Below, in pieces: positions 30,895 to 40,501 of a stretch of DNA of 64,000 bases. Source of the stretch: Ascaphus truei (Eukaryota; Chordata; Amphibia; Anura; Ascaphidae). Under the pieces are notes generated by a model. The model worked only from the letters and a program-made list of their open reading frames with translations. It ran no database searches and had not been told where the DNA came from. Where the stretch lies: positions 10,341,431 through 10,405,430 of the forward strand of contig CM071586.1 of NCBI GenBank assembly GCA_036426205.1, written 5' to 3'. The position numbers and the translations under genes were made by a program. Every line of letters starts with the position of its first letter. Position 1 is the first letter of the stretch.

Positions 30895-31619
30895 TGGCGT
30901 GTCAAGCTGGCTCGAAAAGCCAGGTGAGCGGGAAATATGATTTAGCCAATGAGAGAAGCGCCTACGAGCTGTATCTCCCCCAGCTAACACATTGCCATCC
31001 GCTGGGCAGGCTCCACCAAGTCTGGCAGATACAGAAGGTGTCCCCACAGGGTGCTCTTTGTTCTCTGGACCTGGCAATTCACCCTTCCTCACCCACCAAA
31101 CGGTCCTCTCCTCTTTGAACTACGGACTCTATACAGACACGCCGGCGTCTATGCAGATGCCCTGGCTGACTGTATAGTCATAACAACGTACATTACAAAG
31201 TACCCTTTAATAAAGTATGGACTCTGGGGAACCTTATACTTACTATAAGGGAAATGGGTTTGGGATATTTGGGCTAGAAACTCAGAAGTCTGGGGGACAC
31301 TGGGTAGCCCCAGTGTAACTCAACCCGCATACCGGCAAATCATGCCTACTTGCCGGGGAGAATTAAAGGACTACCGGTAACTTCGGCCCCCGAACTCCTG
31401 CAACCAAAATAATTGCTTTTCTACCCAAATATCCTCCCTAAAACTGACACACAAGAAGTTTCACGTTTCAGGGACATGTAACCAGGAAAAGCAGGGGGCA
31501 CTTTATGTTTACATGTATAATCCCTGGCCCCCGGCTTATGGTGCTATGTAGCTGCCAGGGACCTCACTGTTTCAGGGGTAACCATTTGGGCTTAAACCTT
31601 TATTTTATAGCCTGGTTAC
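30895..31619. other. Insertion or rearrangement inside gypsy RT
   Basis: 725 bp replace about 35 codons of the RT. No coding domain is recognised. A CTTTAATAAAG near 31,207 looks like a polyadenylation region, and 31,280-31,640 holds LTR-like CCCC/GGGG motifs, but I could not define ends or a target duplication. Confidence 0.35.
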
Positions 31620-31801
31620 CCCCTCCCATCACAGAGGTATTGTACCTCGGCCACCGGGTAGGCAGAGGATATCTCAAGCCTGAGCCCGCCAAAGTGGAGG
31701 CAATAGTGGACTGTCAGGGTGCCCTCATTAAAAAGCAGGTCCTTGCATTTTCAGGTACCGCCGGCAATTACAGAAAGTTTGTACCTCAGTATAGCAAATA
31801 A
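31620..31801 (+). pseudogene. Gypsy reverse transcriptase, thumb segment
   Basis: It contains VLYLGHRVGRGYLKPEPAKV and VLAFSGTAGNYRKFVPQYSK, the conserved gypsy RT thumb motifs. It ends at a stop, after which gypsy homology is lost; RNase H and integrase are not seen. Confidence 0.8.
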
Positions 31802-31894
31802 ACTGTAGAGAAACCCCCGCTACTGCTTGCAATAGTGAATTAATAATGATGGGTGTAGGTGCTGATGGGGCAATATAAGAATGATAAACAAATG

Positions 31895-32645
31895 GAGAAG
31901 GCATCAAAAATGGGTCATGTTTGCATAATGGGGATTTTAATTATCCAGGCATAGACTGGGGCAATGAGGTTAGCGTTACAACAACAGGAAACAGGTTTTT
32001 GGGGTGCTTAAAGACAATTATATGACCCAAATTATTGAGGAACCAACCAGGAGAGGGGCAGTTCTGGATTTGGTCATATCAAACAATGTAGAAGTAATAA
32101 CAAATATTCAAGTCCTGGAACATGTGGGTAACAGTGATCCTAACATGGTCTCTTTTGAAATAAATTATGAAAAAATAGAATTCTTGGGCTCAACAAAGAT
32201 CTTAAACTTTAGTAAGGCAGATTTTAATAAACTGAGGTCTAATCCAGCAGTAATACAATGGGATGATGTTCTTGCAGGGAAAAATGTAGTAGATAAATGG
32301 GCAGTCTTTAAAACATTGTTAGAAAAAGCACACTCATCAGTGTATACCCTTGTATAATAAGTATAAAAGAAATAAGTCAAAACCAATGTGGCTAAATAAA
32401 CAGGTAGGGGAGGAAATGGACAAGAAGAGGAAGGCGTTTAGATTCTTTAAGCCAGAAGGGACGGAGATATCATATGAGAATTATAAGGAATGTAACAAAA
32501 ATTGCAAAAGGGCAATCAAATTAGCAAAAATGGATAATGAAAAAAGGATTGCAATAGAAAGTAAGGTCAACCCTAAAAAGTTCTTTAAGTACCTTAATAA
32601 CAAAAAAATGAGAAAAGAAAATATAGGACCCTTTCCACACAGATA
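31895..32645 (+). pseudogene. CR1-clade LINE fragment (end of endonuclease and linker)
   Basis: The start reads IMGDFNYPGIDWGN, the APE endonuclease catalytic strand of CR1-type LINEs. Then QIIEEPTRRGAVLDLVIS is the conserved C-terminal endonuclease segment; the expected SDH reads SDP. After a frame change near 32,350 come KPMWLNKQVGEEMDKKRKAF and KVNPKKFFKYLNNKKM, the pre-RT linker. The RT is absent: the fragment is truncated where TRIM pseudogene 2 begins. Confidence 0.8.
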
Positions 32646-33060
32646 CAGGCAGCATCCTCAGTGCAGTAATACTCTAGGAGCTTCTTGTGGACGGGACATT
32701 TCCTGGTCTTTAAGGAGGTGGTTGGCTCAGTTAAGACGTGTTCCTCTGACTTGTAGCAGCGGGTACAGAGGAGGTAACACAGTAAGTGCAGAAGATCACA
32801 CCCTCCTCCTGCTCTGGCTGAGTAGAAAGGAAACGCTCCGCTATGTTACACAGCTTCAGGTTCCTCTGCAGTGCAGGACGCTCCTGAAACCTTTTTCTGC
32901 ATTCAGGACAGGTATAAAGTCCAGATCCCTCCTGGGAATCCCACACACTCCCAATACAGCCCTGGCAGAAGTTATGTCCACATCTCAGCATTACAGGCTG
33001 GGTATAAATGCTCAGGCAGATGGGGCAGGTTAGCTCCTCTCTCAGATCAGCAGACGCCAT
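32646..33060 (-). pseudogene. TRIM-family pseudogene 2 (RING and B-box region only)
   Basis: The start is ATG at 33,060 (MASADLREELTCPICLS). The RING is complete: CPIC, CGHNFCQGC and CPEC give C3HC4. The B-box 1 region begins (FCTYC) but is damaged by a 60-bp deletion and frameshift near 32,760. The second B-box can still be read in another phase to about 32,650 (KCPVHKKLLEYYCTEDAAC), where the CR1 fragment begins. Its upstream region is displaced to 38,763 by the Tx1 insertion. It is closer in sequence to the intact gene than pseudogene 1 across the RING. Confidence 0.88.
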
Positions 33061-33097
33061 GCTTGGAAGCAGCCTATTTTGATCTGGTTCAATACTG

Positions 33098-33120
33098 ATT
33101 GGCCGGCTTCGCCGGCCAAT
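33098..33120. terminator. Perfect 3'-terminal hairpin of the Tx1 element
   Basis: ATTGGCCGGC, loop TTC, GCCGGCCAAT: 10-bp perfect arms about 25 nt from the element's 3' end. LINEs of several clades use 3' stem-loops as the RT recognition site, so that is the likely role. It could also act as an RNA end or stability element; terminator is only the nearest available type. Confidence 0.6.
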
Positions 33121-33219
33121 TCAGTTAAACAGCAATTCTACTTGTTGCCAAGTAGAACAAAGAAAAACCAGTCAAACAAATATATAAGGGAATCAACAAG
33201 TGCACTGTAAAAAATGCAC

Positions 33220-36200
33220 TTAAAAAAGAAGGGTTAACTCAGAAGGTCCCACGATGGGGGATACCGAGCAGAGCACCCCGCCTAACGCCCACTGGGAGGC
33301 AAACTCCGAAACCGTCCCAGCGGACTCGGCGTACGTGAACTCTGCCCGAATACGGGAGTGCACCAGTGCCCGGAACACTGCCACGATGTTCGTTGGGACC
33401 CCCCTCTCCAAACGCTGCTTCCTGGTCTTGTAAATGGCTATCTTAGCCACTGCCAGGAGCAGGTTGACTAGGAGATCCCTAGGCTTATTGTCTCGGGACA
33501 CTGGGCACCCAAAAATAAAATGATGAGGAGAGAAGTTTAACCAGAACTGCAGGAGAAGGCCCCTCAAGAAGGATAAGAGGGGCTGCAGTCTGGCGCAACT
33601 CAAATAGATGTGAAATACGGACTCCCGCTCGCCACAGAAAGGACAGGCGGCGGGGGAGTCCGTGAAGTGTGCCAAATACTCTCCTGTGCTCAGTGCACCG
33701 TGGAGGACCCTCCAACTCAAATCCCCGGCGGGACGGGGAACCAAAGCTGAATATAGCTCTCTCCACCGGGGTCTCTCGCCCTCGTTCCCAAAAAATACCC
33801 GCCTCCAGATGGTATCTGGGCGGGTGACAAGGGCGAGGTAGTGCACTATATGGAGCACCAGAGAATACAGGACTTTCCTCGGCATGCCGCGGAAACATGC
33901 CGGGGACATATCCCCCAACCTGCTGAGGTTTGGGGAGATAGGAGCCCGAGGGGGTTGCCTTGGTTTGGGTTCTACGCAAAGATCCGGAGAGCTGAAGTTG
34001 AAAGGTTGACAAGGCTCTCCGGTCTGCAAAACCCCCTCGATGAAGGTGCGTGAGTCGGGGTGGATGGCATCTTTAATCTCCTGGATCAAACGACGAGGGA
34101 CGCGGGCAGTAAGCAGACCCATACGGGGCGCGAGCTCCTCTGCTCCTACCCAGTCCCGCCGCTCATAGTCCAGGAGATCCCCGATTCTGGTCACCCGCGC
34201 CAGGACTAGCCGGCGGCAAATAGAGGGTGAATCCAACATCCGAGCCCCCACTGCCGGACCATACAGCAGGGGCTCAGCGAGGAAATCAACCCCCGCCGCC
34301 TGTTCCCTCCTGGTCGCGGAGACCAGTTTCCAGGCCCTCAGTAAGTCCCGGTAGTATGCCGGCAGCACCGAGAGGTTTCTACCTAAACCCTCGGGCCTGA
34401 TGAAAAAAAGTTGCCGGTCATACCTCATATTGTGCAGCTGGCGAAAGAAAAAGGTCGCCAGCTGGCACCACTGCGGAGACGGATCTGCGAATAGGTATCT
34501 CTGCAGGTACAGGAGGCGGAAAGTGTGTAACTGGGAGCGGACACACACCACTCCCTGTCCACCCTCCTCCAAAGGGAGACACGCAACTCCCGCAGAGACC
34601 CAATGCTTCCCCATCCAGAGGAAATCCATCAACCTCCTCTGGATCTTGTTGATAAATTCGGGGGTTGGACCCATGGCCATCAGCCGGTGCCAAAGCTGAC
34701 TGGCCACCAGCTGGTTGATCACCAGGGTCCTTCCCCCAAGGGAAAGCATTCTCGACAGACACACCCATGACCCCAGACGAGCAATGACCCGCTTCTCAAG
34801 ATCACCGAAGTTCTCTGGGGCCGGGTCCTCCGCAGCAGACAGGTAGACTCCCAGATACCTGAGAGTATCGCTCTCCCACGAGACACCCCGAAACGTGGGG
34901 GGCAAAGAGTCCACCTGTAAGGGACCCACCAATATGCCGGAGCACTTGGACCAGTTGATCCGAGCAGAAGAGGCCGCGGTGTAGACCTCTTGGCACGCTT
35001 GTGCCCGCTCTAGATCATCTAGGTCCTGGGCCACGAGGAGCACGTCATCGGCATAAGCCGACAGGACTACTCGCATGTCGGGCTCCCGCAGCACCAGCCC
35101 GGTGAGCCTCCTCCTCAGTAGGCAGAGGAAGGGCTCAATGGCCAGCGCGTACAGTTGCCCAGACAGGGGGCACCCTTGACGTACTCCCCGACCAAACACA
35201 AAAGGTGCCGTCAGGGACCAGTTGATCTTCACCAGACACTCTGCAGAGGCGTACAGCATCTGGAGAAAGCCCACAAATTGTGGGCCGAAGCCAAACGCCC
35301 GCAGGGTCTGCATAAGGTAACGGTGATCCACTCTGTCAAACGCCTTCTCCTGATCTAGGGACAGGAAAGCGAGTGATAGACCAGTCCTCTGCGCGTAGTG
35401 CATCAGGTCCCGGACCAGAAAAATGTTGTCATGAATGCTCCGGCCCGGGACAGTATAGGACTGGTCGGGGTGAATCACCTCTGCCAGCACGGACTTGAGC
35501 CTCAGCGAAAGCGCTTTGGCTACGATCTTATAGTCCGTGCTGAGCAGTGAGACCGGTCGCCAATTAGAGATCTGACGGAGATCCCCCTTCTTCGGCAGCA
35601 AAGACAGTACTGCCCGCCGACACGAAAGTGGCATCTCACCGATCTCAAGGGCTTCGGCTAGGACCTCGGTGAAATCAGGTCCCAGCATCTCCCAGAAAAA
35701 CCGGAAGAACTCCACAGTCAGCCCGTCTAGCCCCGGCGCTTTTCCGTGGGACATGAGACTGAGGGCTTCAGAGAGCTCGGCCAGAGTCAAAGGTAACTCA
35801 AGCGGCTCCCTTCCATCCTCACTGACCGTGGGAAGCCCCTCCCATAAGACCCTGCATTTATCTGGCTGGATGGACTCCGGAGAGAAAAGATCTACACTCA
35901 GCCTAAGATTGGATCCCCTCCTCGGTGTTTCCACGAGGGGGTCCACTGTGCTCTCCACCTCCATCCCCGAGTCAGGATGTTCAGGGGCAGCTGGTGGCGA
36001 CATGTCAGAGGCAGTGGTCTCCCGAGAGTCCTCGGGGGCCACAGAAGCACACGTGCCACGGGTGTTCGCATCACCCACGGGAGGGCCCTCACCATCCGCG
36101 GGAGGGCCTCCACCGTCCGCGGGAGGGCCTCCACCGTCCGCGGGAGGGCCTCCACCGTCCGCAGGAGGGCCCTCACCGTCCGCGGGAGGGCCCCCACCAT

Positions 36201-38172
36201 CCACGGGAGGGAACCCACCATCCGCGGGAGGGCACCCACCATCCGCGGGAGGGCTCTCACCAACCATGGGGGGGCACTCCTTAGCAAGGGCTTCATTGGG
36301 AGGGTCTTTCCCAGCGTTCACTCCCAACAAAGTGCCCGCCCAAAACTCTGCACCAAGAGGGTTCAGGTCAGACAACTCCCAGATGTAATCGGAAGTGCTC
36401 ACCACAACACCCTCCAAACCCTCATCCACGGGGGTCAGCCCTAACCCATCTCCTTCCTCTGGTGACGCAAACCGGGGCTTTTTATCCCTATGTGCGTCAC
36501 CCGAAGGCGGTACAGCCAAAGGGGGATCTTGGTTGGCTCTGAAGATAGGTGCATTCGGCATTTCAAATTTACCGAAGCACAATTCTCCAGGGGATGCTCT
36601 CCAACCGAGAGGGGCGCTGGGAGGCTCCCCAACGTCCCCAGAGGCGTCGGGTACCTCCAGCTGCATTCCTTCCAGAAATTCGAGGGGGGTGGGCTGTACA
36701 TTTGTGGGATCCGGCTTACACTGGTTAATCCCAACCAGTGGGCCGGACAGGACCACCTTGTGCGGAACTGATTTTTCTTTCCGCTTCTGTGACTTCAGAG
36801 GGTAAACGTAACATGGTTCACCCTCAACCTCCTCAATCACCCTCTTATTGGTTTTTGATTTGCTCTTCCTGGGGATTGATTTCCCAGGAGAGGGTGCCGC
36901 TGTCTCCATAGCAGGAGTTTCCTCCCGCTCCCCTTCACCCTGTACGGTGCTTACAATGGGGTTAGGGGGTTCTTGGGGGGGGACAGCGACAGAGGGTGAC
37001 TGTTTTGGGGTGACTTTCTTCTTCCCCCTCTTTTTTGGGAGGAGAGGTTTAGATGTCACAGTTTGAGTTGCGACAGCGACATCTCCTGTGGTCCCAGCGG
37101 GGGCCAGGGCCCCCGAGGGCTCCGCTGCGGTGGGCGCAGCGGCACAGGGTGTTTCCTCCTGGGGGGAGACAGCGCTAACAGAGGCTGGCCGCTCCAGGGC
37201 GACCCCCTCTCCTTCCTTCCGCTCTCCAGGAAGAGGTGCAGAAGTCACTGTTCCGGATGGGACAGCGACATCTCCTGCGGTCTCAGGAGGGACCTGGGCC
37301 CTTGAGGGCCCCGCTGTGGTGGGCACAGCGGTACCGGGTGTCTTGGCAGAGGGAGGGGCGGGTGCAGGAGTTGGGATGGGTCCTCTGAGGCAACTCCTAC
37401 GAGTGTGCCCCAGCTCTTTGCACAGATAACATCTAACCCCCTCCGTGCCATAAAACACAGTGTAAGCTATGCCCTCGTAGGGCACCCTAAACGAACCCTC
37501 CACAGATTCAGTGCTTCCTGGCAGCAGCAGTTGTACCTGCCGCCTAAATGAGAGTACATGCCTCAGCGCCCTATCTCTGCAGCCCAAAGATAATTTTATT
37601 ATGGGGGACTTAATGTCTCCCAGGGCTTGCAGGTATGGCTTCATGAGGCAATCTGGGATGAAGGGGGGCACATTTGACAGAATGACCTTTGTGCCTAACC
37701 CCTCCATGGGTTCTATAGGGATGTATTTCCCCCCTACACTGATGCCTTTCTGCACCAGGGTGTGAGTGGCAGCCAGCGTACGGAGGAAGAAAATGCCCCT
37801 CCCATACATTTTGCTGGCCGCCACCACAGCAGAGGGACCCACCACATCAGCCACAGCCCTCACATATATTTCCATGCTTAGGCCAGGTGACATTGGGCAC
37901 CTCACCCCAAGGTTCCTGCTCAGACGGGGCGTGGCCCCAGCATTATTGTTGCTGGGGTCAACGCCTGCAACTGCCACATGCGCCCATGTTGGACCTGGGA
38001 CTGCAGGGGTTACGCTGCTAACAGGTGCTGGGGGAGGCGTGGCCAGGGCACTGGAAGGACCAGGCCTAGGGCTGTGACTAAGAGTGTTGCTCCCGGGGGC
38101 CACAGTTTTTGGTGTTCTATGTCCGGGCGTCGCCCCTGTTGCCGCACTTGTCCTATTCCCCTTTCCAGGCAT
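33220..38172 (-). CDS. Tx1-type LINE polyprotein: gag-like ORF1 fused to reverse transcriptase, no endonuclease
   Basis: An intact 1,650-residue frame with start MPGKGNRTSAATG. Residues 1 to about 745 are ORF1-like: a Pro/Ala-rich N-terminus, a domain with EIYVRAVADVVGPSAVVAAS, and a CCHC zinc knuckle CYLCKELGHTRRSC (about 247-262). A long disordered Pro/Glu/Lys region follows, with a 7-residue repeat PPADGGG (about 632-703). From about residue 760 (LFSPESIQPDK) it is Tx1 ORF2: GKAPGLDGLTVEFFRFFW, NWRPVSLLSTDYKIVAKAL, SLDQEKAFDRVDHRYL, RQGCPLSGQLYALAIEP, AYADDVLLVAQDL (YADD near 1,040), SQLHTFRLLYLQRYLF, and a Cys-containing C-terminus (CPFCGERESVFHIYLSC). The APE endonuclease and linker normally present before the RT are absent, with the frame preserved. 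Either an in-frame deletion or a distinct EN-less lineage explains this. Confidence 0.88.
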   Translation of the reverse strand: MPGKGNRTSAATGATPGHRTPKTVAPGSNTLSHSPRPGPSSALATPPPAPVSSVTPAVPGPTWAHVAVAGVDPSNNNAGATPRLSRNLGVRCPMSPGLSMEIYVRAVADVVGPSAVVAASKMYGRGIFFLRTLAATHTLVQKGISVGGKYIPIEPMEGLGTKVILSNVPPFIPDCLMKPYLQALGDIKSPIIKLSLGCRDRALRHVLSFRRQVQLLLPGSTESVEGSFRVPYEGIAYTVFYGTEGVRCYLCKELGHTRRSCLRGPIPTPAPAPPSAKTPGTAVPTTAGPSRAQVPPETAGDVAVPSGTVTSAPLPGERKEGEGVALERPASVSAVSPQEETPCAAAPTAAEPSGALAPAGTTGDVAVATQTVTSKPLLPKKRGKKKVTPKQSPSVAVPPQEPPNPIVSTVQGEGEREETPAMETAAPSPGKSIPRKSKSKTNKRVIEEVEGEPCYVYPLKSQKRKEKSVPHKVVLSGPLVGINQCKPDPTNVQPTPLEFLEGMQLEVPDASGDVGEPPSAPLGWRASPGELCFGKFEMPNAPIFRANQDPPLAVPPSGDAHRDKKPRFASPEEGDGLGLTPVDEGLEGVVVSTSDYIWELSDLNPLGAEFWAGTLLGVNAGKDPPNEALAKECPPMVGESPPADGGCPPADGGFPPVDGGGPPADGEGPPADGGGPPADGGGPPADGGGPPADGEGPPVGDANTRGTCASVAPEDSRETTASDMSPPAAPEHPDSGMEVESTVDPLVETPRRGSNLRLSVDLFSPESIQPDKCRVLWEGLPTVSEDGREPLELPLTLAELSEALSLMSHGKAPGLDGLTVEFFRFFWEMLGPDFTEVLAEALEIGEMPLSCRRAVLSLLPKKGDLRQISNWRPVSLLSTDYKIVAKALSLRLKSVLAEVIHPDQSYTVPGRSIHDNIFLVRDLMHYAQRTGLSLAFLSLDQEKAFDRVDHRYLMQTLRAFGFGPQFVGFLQMLYASAECLVKINWSLTAPFVFGRGVRQGCPLSGQLYALAIEPFLCLLRRRLTGLVLREPDMRVVLSAYADDVLLVAQDLDDLERAQACQEVYTAASSARINWSKCSGILVGPLQVDSLPPTFRGVSWESDTLRYLGVYLSAAEDPAPENFGDLEKRVIARLGSWVCLSRMLSLGGRTLVINQLVASQLWHRLMAMGPTPEFINKIQRRLMDFLWMGKHWVSAGVACLPLEEGGQGVVCVRSQLHTFRLLYLQRYLFADPSPQWCQLATFFFRQLHNMRYDRQLFFIRPEGLGRNLSVLPAYYRDLLRAWKLVSATRREQAAGVDFLAEPLLYGPAVGARMLDSPSICRRLVLARVTRIGDLLDYERRDWVGAEELAPRMGLLTARVPRRLIQEIKDAIHPDSRTFIEGVLQTGEPCQPFNFSSPDLCVEPKPRQPPRAPISPNLSRLGDMSPACFRGMPRKVLYSLVLHIVHYLALVTRPDTIWRRVFFGNEGERPRWRELYSALVPRPAGDLSWRVLHGALSTGEYLAHFTDSPAACPFCGERESVFHIYLSCARLQPLLSFLRGLLLQFWLNFSPHHFIFGCPVSRDNKPRDLLVNLLLAVAKIAIYKTRKQRLERGVPTNIVAVFRALVHSRIRAEFTYAESAGTVSEFASQWALGGVLCSVSPIVGPSELTLLF
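36066..36275. repeat. 21-bp coding minisatellite in the Tx1 ORF
   Basis: Unit GGGAGGGCCTCCACCGTCCG plus C, 10 copies, encoding PPADGGG on the minus strand. All copies keep the frame. Confidence 0.9.
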
Positions 38173-38762
38173 GATACCAAATAAGCCTCTAAGTCAGGGG
38201 AAGGTATTGCTTAGTGAGAGAGGTATTGAGAGAAAACTGTCCCTTTAAGAAGAGATCTCTCTGCAAGGGGAAAAAAACAGCAGCTTTTAAAAACCTGCTG
38301 CAGCTTTAAATCTTTTTCCCCTTAATATATCTCTCTCTCTCTGTTATAGTAAGCAAACACCACAATTTACAAGTCTTTATAGAAAAGACACAGAGCTCTC
38401 AATAGCAAGTGAGAAAAGGAATCAGGCTTAAGAAAAACAAAAGAGTGAAATTGGAAGTTTAAACAATCAGTAAAAACCTCCAATAGTGAGGGAGTAGAGA
38501 GGGGTGTGACTGCAGTTTTCCAGCCAGCTAAACTGCAGCTATGCTGGGTTAAATCACTGCAGCCCCTGGGTGAAAACCAAAAACGGTTTTTAAGCCTGAA
38601 AAAGCACCCAAAACCCTCTATAAAACTCCCAGTATACTCACAGTATACTCCCCCACAGATCCAAGCCAAAATATAACAAATAAAGAAAGAATAAAGCTGA
38701 TTCCTTACCAAATGCCTGGAGCTCTGCACATACACTTCTGAGTGAAGTAACCAGTGGGGCGT
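38173..38762 (-). promoter_or_regulatory. Tx1 element 5' UTR
   Basis: 590 bp before the ORF with a (CT)n tract at 38,328-38,342. No TATA box is evident. An internal promoter would be expected for a LINE, but no motif is decisive. Confidence 0.5.
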
Positions 38763-38870
38763 TTCCCTTCTCAGCACACAGGGGCGGGGAGTTTGTTACT
38801 CAGACTTTAGCTGTGTGACCATTAACCCTGTAAGTTCCTGGCTGCAGTATACAATATGAGGAATGAGTAT
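38763..38870 (-). promoter_or_regulatory. TRIM upstream region, copy 2 (displaced by Tx1)
   Basis: Shares CAGCACACAGGGGCGGGGAG and AGTTCCTGGCTGCAGTATAC with copies at 24,960 and 62,400. It has 14 bp (AGCTGTGTGACC and neighbours) not in the others. The segment that should hold the Ets-IRF element is missing at the Tx1 junction. Confidence 0.75.
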
Positions 38871-39109
38871 TTAAAAGAATTTGCAGCATGTCTCCTATCT
38901 GTGCTCACATGGGGTGTTTGGTGACATGTGACAGAGGTTTAGCACTTCAGGTGTTAAGTAACCTTTTAATCAGCTGTGTGTGTTAAGAAAGGCAGAGGCC
39001 CCAGATGGGGCCGTTGTGATGGGAGGGGGTGACCTGGCTCACAAAGGTTAAGCCCGGTTTTGGTTACCCCTGATCCGTGTATAAGGGTCCAAGAGAGTTA
39101 GCTCTTGGG
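38871..39109 (+). other. LTR-like unassigned sequence around the foldback element
   Basis: Together with 39,779-39,830 it reads continuously if the foldback element is removed, and ends in CCTGTAATAAAAGTA, a polyadenylation-like context. It may be a solo LTR; the start is not defined. Confidence 0.35.
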
Positions 39110-39778
39110 CCCAGTGTCAGGATAATGTCATGAGATATTGGGTATTTTTAATCCCTCTGGGGCTTAAGGGGTTAATGAGCTACAGTTTTAGGAAAATACA
39201 AAATGCTGAGTCTGAAACAGGTCAGAACTGTTTCTTTCAACTGCTCTGAATTTCAAAGGGATTTACTTGGGGAGGGGGATCCCTGTGAATGGCCCACTCA
39301 AGGTGTCAATTGAATTAATCAAGGTCTACAGACAGGGTTGGGTGAGACCAGCTTCAAGGGATGTTGTAGAAGGGGTGGGCTCATGAAGGGGCCCTAAGAA
39401 AGAATTGTACTGAGGTCTGCTATGCTTTCCAAGCATGCCCCTGGTCAGATCTGATGTTTTACAACCTGGCCCAGACTTAAGTACAATTCTTTCTTAGGGC
39501 ACCTTCATGAGCCCACCCCTTCTACACCATCGCTTGAAGCTGTTCTCCCCCAACCCTGTCTGTAGACCTTGATTAATTCAATTGACACCTTGAGTGGGCC
39601 ATCCACACCGACTCCCCTCCCCAAGTAAATCCCTTTGAAATTCAGAGCAGTTGAAAGAAACAGTTCTGACCTGTTTCAGACTCAGCATTTTGTATTTTCC
39701 TAAAACTGTAGCTCATTAACCCCTTAAGCCCCAGAGGGATTAAAAATACCCAATATCTCATGACATCCTGACACCCAG
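39110..39778. mobile_element. Foldback transposon with ~295-bp terminal inverted repeats
   Basis: The element proper is 39,115-39,773 (659 bp). It begins TGTCAGGAT and ends ATCCTGACA, and is flanked by the 5-bp duplication CCCAG (39,110-39,114 and 39,774-39,778). The arms are near-perfect complements over about 295 bp around a central spacer of about 65 bp (39,410-39,475). It has no coding sequence. The superfamily cannot be set from the 5-bp duplication and TG/CA ends alone. Confidence 0.85.
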
Positions 39779-39835
39779 TAACATTGTATCTTTACCATGT
39801 GTTACCTGTAATAAAAGTATTTTTGTGTTTTCCCC

Positions 39836-40215
39836 TTTCCGGGCGCGCAATAAAGCAGGGATTGCTGTGGGATGAGTTTCCGGGCGCGCAGTAAAGCAGG
39901 GATTGCTGGGGGATGTGTTTCCGGGCGCGCAGTAAAGCAGGGATTGCTGGGGGATGAGTTTCCGGGCGCGCAGTAAAGCAGGGATTGCTGGGGGATGGGT
40001 TTCCGGGCGCGCAGTAAAGCAGGGATTGCTGGGGGATGGCGTTTCCAGGAGCCGCCAGTAAGCAGGGCTTGTGAGGGGATGAGTTTCCGGGGGGCGCGCA
40101 GTAAAGCAGGGATTGCTGGGGGATGAGTTTCCGGGGGGCGCGCAGTAAAGCAGGGATTGCCGGGGGGTGAGTTTCCGGGCGCGCAGTAAAGCAGGGATTG
40201 CTGGGGGATGAGTTT
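39836..40215. repeat. 41-bp minisatellite, about 9 copies
   Basis: Unit CCGGGCGCGCAGTAAAGCAG followed by GGATTGCTGGGGGATGAGTTT. One unit (about 40,040-40,075) is diverged. The 208-codon minus frame is repeat translation. Confidence 0.9.
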
Positions 40216-40458
40216 CAGGGGGTTTTGCAGAGGAATTGTCGTCAGAATGTGCCTAGGAGGTTGGGGTCCGGAGTTGTCGGTTCCCCTATAAATGTACCCG
40301 GGATTCATGCCTGATTTTCGGATACATAAAAGCACATTGTCCCGGCAATACCTCCCCTTGAAAACGCAAGCGTGACTCACCACTAGGGTACCCTGCTTCA
40401 GCACAGCCCAGATTGGAGAATGAGGCACAGGGATGAACAGGTATCCCTGTGGCTGAGG

Positions 40459-40501
40459 GTATCCCTAGGGTAAGGGTGTACCCCAGTTAGTGCCAAGGTG
40501 T
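40459..40501. repeat. 43-bp direct repeat, left copy
   Basis: TATCCCTAGGGTAAGGG...CCCCAGTTAGTGCCAAGGTGT recurs at 42,077-42,119 with one small difference. The two copies bracket 1.58 kb of Penelope-type DNA. Confidence 0.75.

Larger units (their letters stand above)
33074..38762 (-). mobile_element. Tx1-clade L1 LINE inserted between TRIM upstream region and ATG
   Basis: TRIM 5' UTR sequence matches up to 33,073 and resumes at about 38,763. The 5.69 kb between is one LINE on the minus strand with a 590-bp 5' UTR, a single 1,650-codon ORF and a 47-bp 3' region with a perfect hairpin, and no poly(A). About 20-30 bp of TRIM sequence is missing at the target and I see no target duplication. Full 5' and 3' ends imply the copy is not 5' truncated. 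Confidence 0.85.

Noticed and set aside
30895..31118. Continuation of the gypsy RT frame to 31,118
   Set aside because: Similarity to RT ends at GKT; the real thumb segment is found at 31,620, so this tail is unrelated sequence left open by chance.
35669..36805. Plus-strand frames of 239 and 136 codons
   Set aside because: They lie antisense to the intact Tx1 ORF with its clear RT and zinc-knuckle motifs; they are shadows.
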